NCBI GenBank assembly: GCA_047495785.1
Contig: JBLDXI010000017.1
Span: 2,790,001 to 2,854,000 of the forward strand
Direction of reading: 5' to 3'
DNA from: Lepidodermella squamata
Lineage: Eukaryota > Gastrotricha
DNA length: 64,000 bases
Shown here: in pieces, positions 1-10,400 of the stretch
Layout: each line of letters begins with the position of its first letter
Numbering within the stretch: position 1 is the first letter of the stretch
Translations under genes and position numbers: made by a program
Notes under the pieces: model-generated
Seen by the model: only the letters and a program-made list of their open reading frames with translations
What the model was told of the DNA's origin: nothing
Database searches by the model: none

Positions 1-804
1 CCAGCGAGAAAATGACGATTGAAACTTTCCAATCCGTGACGAAGGCTAAAATAAAACCACTGATGCTGGTGCCCAGCCAAGCCAAAGCCATTGAAATGTT
101 GCTCGACATGCCTTCCTCCAATTTACGAACTTGCCTAAAAGAGGAAGTGAGGTTTAAAACAGGTCCTATCAGTTTTTGGAATAAACTTACTCGAACAACA
201 CGTTGTTCAAAGAGCCAACTCGGTGATTATCGAACCAAGCTGTATTTTTGCTGAGAATAGACCGGAATAATGCCGTTCGAAGGCGATGCGTTTGGCGTTG
301 GCATGCGACAGTCCATAATGTGTTGTGGATTATGCCCGCAAGGTACATGCCAGCTGCGATCAATGCGTACCAACCACACAATGGGCCAACAACGTCGATC
401 AGTGACTTAGCTCCAGTTACCAGAGATGGATCGTATCGGTTGAGGGCTGGATCGGTTGCATTTGCGAGAACGCTACTTTCATTTGATGAGTTTGTCTTGA
501 AGGCCTTCCAGCACGGCGAATATGTGATCATCGCGTTCAATATTCTGCCGTAGTAAATTAGAGAGGCTGGCAGAGCAGCGCCCTGGCCGAGAGCGAATAG
601 CGAACCAATTATCATCATGGCAGCATCCCAAAAGTCCGCATATCGCAGAATTTGAAAATAGGAATATTGCGGAGTCGCCTTAGCATCCTTCTCCGCTGAG
701 GTAGATTCCTCGGAGGATTTTCGATCGACGCCATTCTTAACAACCTTGTCATAAGGTGGCGGCTCGACGGAAGAACTACTCGGCGTGTCGCTGTTGGGAG
801 GCAT
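1..804 (-). CDS. ABCB/P-glycoprotein-type ABC transporter, N-terminal part (3' end outside the window)
   Basis: Full-type ABC exporters of the B subfamily move lipophilic compounds across the plasma membrane using ATP. Two exons are visible: 191-804 and <1-134, with a 56-bp intron (donor GTAAGT, acceptor TTTTAG). The first ATG is at 804. The N-terminus is a Ser/Pro/Lys-rich cytosolic leader of about 45 residues. It is followed by the family signature around residue 50, where YFQILRYAD is followed by a membrane segment (DAAMMIIGSLFALGQGAALP), then a long glycosylatable extracellular loop with several N-x-S/T sites, then the conserved TAWFDNHRVGSLN block seen in P-glycoproteins. Exon 2 continues with LEEGMSSNISMA and a further membrane helix before the window edge. 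The nucleotide-binding domains lie outside, so it could be full-length or broken. The family call is firm; orthology within ABCB is not decidable. Confidence 0.9.
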
Positions 805-1455
805 CGAAAGAACTGTCTTTTATTTTAAAGCTTTATGATAATGCTCAAATCTGTCCAAAATTTCTTTCTTTATATAGCCCACGCGTTTCTTGGTGGCGTT
901 TGGCCTCTTTCCGTGCTCAAATTTGACCGAGTCGCAGACGAATGGATGTTCCCGAGGTTGTTTTGAGTACTACATCACGGCAAAACAAGATTCACCGGAC
1001 CGTTTCTGGCCTCAACTGGCAAACGTGGCGCTCTCCGAATTACACAAAAAAACGCGCCGTTGAATGGCGTTGTTAATGCAATTTTTTCGTAGTCCTATTC
1101 AAGACTCTCACTCTGATGCGGCAGTTGATGCATGTTGTCAAAATAACTTTTTATCCTGCTTCTGGCAATCTGTATTCAGGCCACTCGACACTACTTGAAC
1201 ATACGTGTATGTGAACTTGAAAACGCCGACAGAGAGGAAAAATTCACGCGGCAGAATAAAAAATGTTCTGGAAACGGGGCAAAATTTGCTTCGAAATCTG
1301 CTAATATTTGGATCATTTTCGCCCCCTATTACATGTAATAGAACATCAACTTGACTTGCATGCTAGCGCTATTATGGCGCGGGATGACGGCTTCTGGGTT
1401 ACTTCGGCCGCAGAAGGGGCGGTTAATTAAATTAAAATCTGTTAACAGAAATTCC

Positions 1456-2042
1456 ATAGAGCTGATAGAGTGCTCACTCGCCATCAAAAACACGGAACGC
1501 CATGGGGGCCATATGGCAGGGGATTAACTCATTGTCCTGGAGTAAGAAACTGAACTAATTACAAATCGATCGATCACATAAATCGCTGGCGCCAACGCTT
1601 CGATTATCGGTTGCAGCGTCGGGCTTTGGGTCATCTCCAGAGTAAGAGACGGCCGATTTAATTACACCAAATTTACCAAGGTAGCCTGATGAATAACTTG
1701 TATTCAAAAGGTCGTTCAATTTCACCTTAGTTTCAGGTGTGGATCGCCTCAAATGGTCAAGGATGAAAAGGGACACCGACTTTTACGTCGCCTTTCGACC
1801 CCTTCTAAGATAGCTACCTTGGTAAATTTGGTGTAATTAAATCGGCCGTCTCTTACTCTGGAGATGACCCAAAGCCCGACGCTGCAACCGATAATCGAAG
1901 CGTTGGCGCCAGCGATTTATGTGATCGATCGATTTGTAATTAGTTCAGTTTCTTACTCCAGGACAATGAGTTAATCCCCTGCCATATGGCCCCCATGGCG
2001 TTCCGTGTTTTTGATGGCGAGTGAGCACTCTATCAGCTCTAT
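1456..2042. repeat. Perfect inverted repeat: two 230-bp arms around a 127-bp loop
   Basis: Bases 1456-1685 are the exact reverse complement of 1813-2042; position x pairs with 3498-x throughout, with no indel and no mismatch that I could find. The spacer is 1686-1812. The arms contain landmarks such as ATCGATCGATC and CCATATGGC. I see no terminal target-site duplication: the left flank reads GAAATTCC and the right flank ACCCCTGAC. No transposase is encoded. It could be a recent fold-back/MITE-like element, a recent inverted duplication, or a chimeric-read assembly artefact. Confidence 0.95.
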
Positions 2043-2355
2043 ACCCCTGACAAATAATTGCTCAAACAGACTTGTCAGAAGGGCGTAGGGCACGAGATGA
2101 AGAGAATGATCGATATGACCAGAGGTTCATGCTGGCACGCGGCAAATAACCCGCTCGCCGCTCGCGTGACGGCTTATAATAAACGCTTTCATACACGTGA
2201 ACGCAAATGTGTAATGTGTAATGTATCTTCTGGTCTCACTGACAACCATTCATTAAATATCGTGCTTGTAGTCAGCACTTATACTGAAATACTTTTTTAA
2301 TTTATTTACAAACATATTTTGGGCTTCAGATTTTCCTTCCAAAAGCGCTCCAATC

Positions 2356-2387
2356 TTCGAGTCGTTGTAGCCCTACAACGACTCGAA
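2356..2387. repeat. Perfect 15-bp hairpin with a 2-base loop
   Basis: TTCGAGTCGTTGTAG is followed by CC and then its exact reverse complement, ending at 2387. Related words (ACGAGTCGT, GAGTCGTCC) follow within 30 bp. No gene begins or ends next to it. Confidence 0.9.
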
Positions 2388-3141
2388 TATACCCTAATCT
2401 CTACGAGTCGTATTGAGTCGTCCTTTTAATATTGCCCACACCATATGACCCTACTTGCCCCTACTACGACCCCAAGCTTTTCGGACCTGGCTTCTAAAAT
2501 AAGTTTTGAATAATTCTCGAAAGATGTTTCAAGCCACGTTTTCTACCTCCATAATGCACCGGATTTAAATATTCTGAACTAAATTTAGAATCCGAAAGCC
2601 TGCTTTATTGCCTATCAGCAGCTTACACTCTCCGCTATCTCGACGTCACACGCCACATTTTCTGAAAACCCTTCTGAATAGTTCGGAAAATATTACCACT
2701 CAACGCTATAAATAAGATCAATCCCATCATTTTATTTTTTTTCGTTTAATAAAAGATAATAGTACTTTTCCAAAAAACTCTTCTTTCAAAAAAGAATGTA
2801 TCCAAGTGCATTCGAAGCAAGTCGAAGAGAAAATCCATAATAAATGCTTTGTTTACGCTCGGCGGTCTCGAAGAATCATCATGATAATGAACAGAAGGAG
2901 AGAGAGACAGAGCCATGAGAGAGGGTAGGAAGTCGAGCCGTCCACATTTCAGAAACGCGCCAGCCACCTCATCGAGCGATAATTTACTAAAGAATGGTTG
3001 GTTTATATAGATACACATAATTTGGACCAATAGAACCAGTGAACGGCAGATGAGGGAGGAGGAGCAAGTTAACACCTGACTTTGAGCGCGTGATAGCGTT
3101 CAAATCGCAACAAACACGAGGCTGATGATTCAAAATATAAC

Positions 3142-3147
3142 TTTATT
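3142..3147 (-). terminator. Polyadenylation signal of ZIP9
   Basis: AATAAA on the minus strand, 24 bases past the ZIP9 stop codon, so the 3' UTR is very short. Confidence 0.7.
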
Positions 3148-3170
3148 TTCGCCGGAAATAAACACGATCA

Positions 3171-4182
3171 TCAATGCGAGTGAAGCATGCCTAAGACGAG
3201 AGGTAAGGCCATACCGCCAATCAGGCAAAGCAGTTGGACGGGGGTGAAGGCTCGCTGGTGGCCGTGTTCGTGGTGACCGGGCGCAACGGCCCCGGTCGGC
3301 AGGACAGCGGCGGGCGATTGCGAGGTAACGGTAACCTCCGGCAGGACGTGCACGGTCGCCACGTAGAGAAACGTGCCGGCCGAGAACAGCAGCGCCATTC
3401 CGGTTGCGTAGCCGGACGACGTGGCGGACGAAGACGAGCTGAGCGAAAGACAGACTGTTGTAACGAGGGTTGAAATGGGCGTCGACAGCGAGAAGAAAAA
3501 CAAGTGCCGCCTGATGCGCTGCCGGTCCATCAAATTGTCATGCATGAGAAAGGAGACGAGGCCAAACGCGGCCGGCGCCTTGTGCAACAAAATTGCGAGA
3601 AAAACTATGAAGGTTATGTCCTCCTTCGCCGAGGCGACTGCGGCGCCCAGGGCAAGACCGTCGGCCGCCGCGTGGACGACCAGCCCGATGGTCGCCGTGG
3701 TTTTCGAGCCAGCCGCGTCGTCTTTCGACCTCCTAGCGCTCAGCTGGTCGATCAGCAGCATACATACGAAGCCGATGACGAGAATGCTGCCGACTACAGT
3801 GTGGTTATCGACTTCAGAGTGGCCTTTTCCTTCATGAGCGGCGGCGTGAACCTCGACGGCTGAGTTTGAGGGAGCCACCGGCATAGCACTAGGGTCGTGG
3901 CCATGGTGATGACCGGCGGGTTCGGGGGGTGAGGCTGAGTATAGCGAGTGGATTCCTTCTGGAATGATGATTCCTAACGCAGCTCCAGTCAGGAGACCAG
4001 CGCCCAATAGTGTCACGAGTTGAACTCGGCTCTGAAATTAACCAAATTTTACGAAAATTCGTCATTTTTACGTCATTTTTTTTTACCTCAGAAAGAGTCC
4101 AGACTAGAGGCAGCAAGCCGGCGAGGTAGCAAGATATAAATAGCCCGCCGGCTAGAAGGAAAGATATAATGATGGGCTCCAT
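3171..4182 (-). CDS. SLC39A9: ZIP family zinc transporter ZIP9 (SLC39A9 orthologue), 318 aa
   Basis: ZIP9 imports zinc into the cytosol from the Golgi or the cell exterior. Two exons: 4087-4182 and 3171-4031, with a 55-bp intron. The start is the ATG at 4182; an upstream in-frame GTG is not a credible start. The first 32 residues form a membrane helix ending LVWTLSE. Exon 2 opens with VTLLGAGLLTGAALGIIIPEG, which closely matches the ZIP9 signature. A His-rich loop (HHHGHD) follows, then the metal-binding TM4/TM5 motifs VVHAAADGLALGAA and LHKAPAAFGLVSFLMH, and near the end FSAGTFLYVATVHVLPE. Length and motif order fit vertebrate ZIP9 (about 307 aa). It lies 292 bp downstream of TEP1 on the same strand but has its own short 3' UTR. 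Confidence 0.95.
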
Positions 4183-4474
4183 CGGAAATATCACGGGATT
4201 AAATGAAGCCCTAAAATTGATCGAAAATAACAGTGTAACAACAAAATATGTTTATTCGGTTATATATTGCAAATTATGACGTCTTTTTTAATCCGGGCAG
4301 CAATTAAAAGGCACAACCAAAGGTAATCTGTTGTTTTTCGCATTAAACTCAGCTTGAATAAATAAATCAGATATAAAACAAAAATATTTTAATTGCATTT
4401 TATCACTTTTTCAAGTCATTTCATCACATAGTTATGAAGCATTTTGTCACAGCAGAAATAAAGCGGGAATTTTT

Positions 4475-7400
4475 TCACTGATTTGAAATAATTGCAAAGC
4501 GGCGAGTGACGCCCAGGTGGTCGACAACAATAAAGCCGTCAGAGTAGTTTCCTTCGTTAATAACCTCGCCTGTCAACGGTCGTTGCGAGTCATCGCTTGC
4601 ATCACTGCCGGCCGTAAGGCAAATCTCAGTGATGCGGCCGCTGTCAAACGGCAACAGTCCGATCAGTTTCAGCGACGGCTCAGCGTTGTTAACGCGCCAA
4701 ACTTTGATGAGCTGTTCATTCGCCGAGGCGGTCAACACAAATTTGCGGTTCGCTCGCACCAGAGTAACAGGAGCCGAGTGATCAACGTTGCCCATCGAGT
4801 AGTGGCTGAGTTCTTCACCGATCGTCACTAGATAAGCGGTGCCAGAACGGTGTCCGACTACAAGTGCACTACCCGGGTGAGATGGCAGGAATGTCACCAA
4901 GGGCAAATCGCCATGATGCTCAATTGAAAGGGCCAGAAACTCGTGGGCTGATTTGTGGGAACCGCTTTCGCTTGGAATAACGAACTGAACCCGGCCGTCG
5001 GCGAATGCAACTGCCGAGTAGAAAATTCGGTTCGAAACAAAGTGATCAGTCGCAACGGGCAAGCCACGGCTATTCGAGGATTGTTCGTTAGATTTCGGGA
5101 TCACCAGAACCTTCCCGCGATCAGTCGCAACAGGTAAGCCACGGCCATTCGATGGTAGCTCATAAAATTGCGGGACCACCAGAACCTTGCCAGCGGCGAA
5201 CGGATGGCTAATAATGCGAGCGAAAGGCTTTGCATCCTCAGTGAACACCGCAGATTTGTTGCCGAGGCGAATCAGCCGCTTGTTAGGCAAGGCAGTTTCA
5301 ATCAACGGAGCATTGTCACGCTCGTCAATCGTATAAGCAACAACGGCAGTATCGGTACATGCATAGAACGTATTCGGCTCCGTTAATGATGAGCAAATAT
5401 CGTTGAGAGTTTTCGACAGGCTATGCTCGGTCATTAGAGACATGCCATGTGGATGATTCACGCGCCACACCGAGATCTGAGCACTGAAAAATTCGAAAAA
5501 TTTAAATTAAAAAAATCCACCTTAAAAATAAAGAAAATTACCTTGTAGCAATGACGAAGTACCGTCCGTCATTCGTGAAAAACGCTCGGTTGGGCGGGTC
5601 TTGAACAGCAGGGCGGTTATTTACGCTGCTGATATCAGGCATTCCGGCATCTTCGTTCTGAGCATTCCAAATGTTGCATGTGCCATCCTGTGAAACACTG
5701 ACGATATCGAAGGCGGAATTCGTCGCGAGACTTGGGCTGATCGCAATACCAGTCACCACACCGACGTGAGATTTGAGAACCGCCCTAACCTCAGCCTCAA
5801 GAGGTCGGTAGGCTCGAAGCCAGCCGTCACTGTTTGCGCAGTAGACGGTGATATTTCTCTGTCGTTCTCCCGGCGACTTCATGCGACGACCAGCCTGTTC
5901 GCGCTCAACTTCTTCCCGCTCGCATTCATCCGCCCAGTTGTCGACCGGTTTAATCTCTTGCGAATCAGAAGAAGAATCGCGGTGTTGACGGTCTCGGTTC
6001 AACTCCACACTTATATCTAAACCAACGATCGAGGCCGCGCTGGTTTTGATCGAAGTAACTTCAATACCTCGCCACGTGTGGACTTTGATGACGCCAGAGC
6101 AATCGCCGGAAATGACACAACCATCGGCGGTTGCCAGCGTCGTAACCAGGGCAGGGTGGCTTCCAACTTGTCGAACAGCCTCGCCCGTCAGCGACCACAG
6201 CTTGATGGTATCAGAACCAGCCGTAACGACATGGTCTTTCGTCAGCGAAACAGCAGAGACACTGTCGCCGTGAGCCCGGACAATGGTGGCTAGAGATCGA
6301 CGTTTTGCAAGAGACCAAATTATTACAGTGCCTTCCATATCGCCAGAAATCAGGTAAGATTCGTCCATGAACAGGCAAGTAACGGTCGCTCGATGGCCAG
6401 GGAAAATAATGGCCGGCGAAACTTCAGTTGAATTGCCCTTCAAAGTCGGGTGATTTTCGTAGACCCGAATAATTGCATCGGAGCCACCTGTTGCAGTGTA
6501 GCGATTGCCAGCTGCTAGTGCTCCAATGGCCGATTTCGAATCAGCAAGGTCGAGCTTTTTACCCGTCGCAACGTCAATCGATTTGACGGCCCCGTTTTGG
6601 CAGCTGTAAACCAGTCGGCAAGGGTCGGACGATGTGAAAGTCATGCAGAGAACGGGCGATAGAGCAGCGTCCACCTTAAACACGTTCGGGACGTAAGGCG
6701 GTGATTTCATGAAGTCCGAAATCGGCACGGCAATGACCTGGCCGCTCTTGGTCGCAACTCCAATTAGCCCGGCCTCTTTGGATGATGTCATGTAAGAAAT
6801 TCCGTCGCTAGCGGTTAACGCGCTTGATTTCGGGCGAGAAGCGGGGGCTACATTGCGCGAGGCGTTATGGCAATAGGCTGCGATTTGTCGGCCAAGTCCG
6901 CGAGACCAGACACGGATAGCCCAGTCAGCTGAGGCTGAAACGAGTGAGTTGTCCAGGTATCGAAGGCAAGTCACCGCGAAACCAGACTGCCCGCCTAAAA
7001 CGCCGACCTGAACGCCGTGGTCAGCCAGGAATAGACGAATTTCGCCGTCCATACTACCCCCAGCAACATATTTTCCACACGGTGAGAATGCGACGGCAGT
7101 GACAGGGCTAGCGTGGCCTCGAAATACGGCTAACCGCTTCGGAATGGTTGACTCAGACGGGGTAGCTGACCATAGGCGAATCGCTGTGTCCCAGCACGCG
7201 ACTGCCAAACGACCGTCACCACTCGGGTGGAAGGCAATGGCATTCAGCGGGCAGGATTCGTAGATTCGAACAGCGAGTTTGCTGGTAACAACGTCGTACA
7301 CCGCAATGGTGCAATCGGTGGAGCATGTCGCGACCAGTCGACCAGCCCACGCCGCCCCGGTAATGGGCCGGGTGTGATTTTCGAAGACTGCGAGTCGATT

Positions 7401-10400
7401 ACCGGCTGAAACGTCCCAGCAGCTCAACGTCCGGTCATGGGAGGCAGTGAAAATTTTCACCGAAGATCCGGCAGGGGCGGCGAAGCAAACAGCGTTAACT
7501 GGGCCGGCGTGACCGACCAAAGTTCGCAGCAACTGGCCGTTTCGGTTGTAAATCGTTACCGTCGCATCTTCCGCGCCGAAAGCGACGTAGTCCTGGCAGA
7601 TATCAACGCATAGAACTGACTTCTGAGTCTTAGCGATGAGGAGAGGTTTCGAGCTGGATTCGTCACTCTCGTCGCCGTTCAGCATTCTAACGACCATAGC
7701 CATATCACCGAAGCGGCCAACACCGGCGTCGAAGGTTTTGACAGCTGCTGCTCGAACTCCCATGTCGGAGTCGTTAAACGCCGCTTGCCACAGCAAATGA
7801 GGGAATCCAAGCGATAACGGAGCAATATTTCGCCGTAGGAAATAAGCTACTCGCTGGACCGATTTGTTATCGGAGAATTCCTCGCGTAACTGAGTAAGCA
7901 ATCGAACCGGCATGCCCTGAGGTACTAGACTTGGAGCCTGAAAATCAGTCAAAGCTCGGCGCATAGATGGCGGCGAAACACAGCGAGCCGCTAAATAATG
8001 AAGCGAGGTCATGAGTCGAGCCAGTTCTCGGAAACAACCACCCATGGTCAAGAAATACGGCAGATCGTTCAAAACACCAGGGTCCAGATGCGACCAAGCC
8101 GCGTTTTCCGTGCTGACGAATTTGGCGCAGTAATACGTAGCAATCAACCGGCAATAGACCGACTTTTTATCAAAACCAGGCGACGAGAGCGCGGCGCTTT
8201 TCGACCTCGACGACAAGGCTGACCGAGCGAAACCAGTCGACATGGTTTGGCCGGGGACTCCGAAGTAAACGTGACCAATTACGTCGATGATATTTGCGTC
8301 AGAAAGCGCCAAATTCGAAGCGCTGTTTGACAGAAATCCACGCAGAGATTGAAGCAACTTGCAGAAAACGGACATTTTGACGTTGCGAGAAATTTGGGTG
8401 AGCGAGTCAACGCCCGGCTCCAGCCGTCGCATACCTTCAACCCCCAAATTCATCGCAATCGAGACTAATCGACGCAAATCAACCTCGGACAGGCCGTTAG
8501 GCGCAACAGCCAGCAGGCAGCAAGCACTTTCTACCAGAATTTTGCCATGGTCACTTTCTAGACGGGTCAGAATATCGCCGAGAAGTTGCGAGAGGGTGTG
8601 GGGCAACCGTTTCACTCGAAGCGATAGCTCTTCGAAGAGACCAAACAGGCGAAGCTCTTCGCAAGCCATAGCGAGATAGGCGGGTAGACCGGCGTGTCGT
8701 TTTTGGGTCAAAGCCGCCATTTGATTATCCCACGCCGAATCGGCTAGTTGCTTTCCGAAGCGGCTCAGAATTGAACGAACCACAGCGGCACGGTCAGAAA
8801 CAGGCAGTTGAGGCACCTCAATGTTCAACATCAGCGGACGAGACGAATTATTGCCGACTGACTTCAGCATTCGTTCGGCCGAGGAGTAGGCCAGTGAGGC
8901 AGATCGGCAAGAAACGAGTAGGATCACGTTTTCTGGAATAACATCGATGCTTTCAGGTAGGAATGACAGGCCAGCCTGGTCTGCGTGAAAAGCATCCAGG
9001 CCATCGATGACTAGTAAAAACGGGGCGCCGGGGTTCAACTCGCGGATGACCTTCAGCCAGTCGACGAAACTGGCCGGGTTCGCTTCATCTCGGTCATATA
9101 ACAGTTTTTCCAACTCACTTGTGTTGACATGCATAGCCTGGAAAACTCGAAGAAGAGACTGGCCGAAATGGCTGACAAGTTCGCGAACGGAACCGCAGTT
9201 AGGCGCGGCATCGGCGAAGTAGTACAAGCAAATTGCGGCGTTCTTATTCGCAATTTCATGCACAATTTCGGCGACAACAGCTGATTTTCCACTTCCAGGA
9301 GCCCCTTGCAGGATTACAACCCCGCTTCGCATGTTAGCCGGGCTATTAAACGCCCCTCGTATTTTTCGAACAATCTCGGAGCAAAACTGAGCTCGACCGA
9401 CGAAATTCGAGACTAAATTCATCAGACGTTCCGTGTGAAGATGAACGGCATTTTCAAATTCACTGGTCTCATTCCCGGCATTTTTCGCGTTAGCTGATGC
9501 GATGGTTGTGATAGCGTTCCATAAATCCAGAGTAACACGTTCTCCGAAGAGTTCCAAGCCAGAAGCTCGGCAAACCTTTCCAGCTTTCCCCGACGAAACA
9601 ACGCCGCCGTAATCAGCTGAGTAACCATCCATCACCGCGAATGAACTACGTCGGATTTCACTTTTAAGCTGGCGTAACAGCGAGGCACTTTCGGCATTTT
9701 CGTTCTGGAAATCGTGCAAATAAGCTTGCGGAATTCGACTGAGAAGTTCACTGCTGTCTCTGAAATAGAAAAAGGCACGACTTCTGGCTTGCTTTCGGTC
9801 AGCACTCAGCGCTCCAACCCTGATTTCAAGTTCAGTCACGGAGCGATTGTAATAGCCTTCGACTTCTGGGTATTGCTTAGCTGCCATTTCGACAGCCTGG
9901 CGACCCGGGCAATACCCGTAACGTTCACCCAAAATTCCGATGAACAAATCAGCTTTCTTAGCCTCAGACAAGCAAACGACTAATGAGCCGCTTTGGTTTG
10001 TTTCTTCCTCCGTAACACCCCACCGCAAATCTACATCGTAGATTTGAATTCCAATTTTGGCAGCGTTAAGGCGGATTTGAGGTATGACAAATCGAGTCAG
10101 CAGATCACGTTCGCCGTGCATGTCGCGAAAAGTCGATGAAATGAAAATTCGGATCGAATGCCCCATCGATTTGTCACTTTGTGGAGCAGCTTGTGGGAAG
10201 AAGTCGATACTGCTAATGAGTGCCTGGCTGTTAAAGGTGCCCCGCTTTTGTTGGCCCTTCTTTTTATCATCGGCCTGGAGCTGGTACTTTTTGTCGATAT
10301 TATCGATATAGCGCAGACGCGACGCATCGGTCCGTTCGGCAATAAAACTGTGATGAAAATACAAAAATATAACAATTAAATATTTATTCAATCGATTGAA

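Larger units (their letters stand above)
805..3170. other. Intergenic region between the ABC transporter and ZIP9
   Basis: No gene could be supported in these roughly 2.4 kb. Short reading frames, such as a minus-strand frame at 2746-3075, have no homology that I recognise and no coherent splice partners. The region carries the 230-bp inverted repeat (1456-2042), the hairpin at 2356-2387 and the ZIP9 polyadenylation signal. The part next to 804 should include the transporter's 5' UTR and promoter; I see no clear TATA box there. Confidence 0.6.

Noticed and set aside
2746-3075. 109-codon minus-strand frame between the inverted repeat and ZIP9
   Set aside because: Hydrophobic segments are scattered and AT-driven, with no coherent start or homology.
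4183-4194. Upstream in-frame GTG extension of ZIP9
   Set aside because: GTG is not a normal start in animals, and the ATG at 4182 gives the expected ZIP9 N-terminus.
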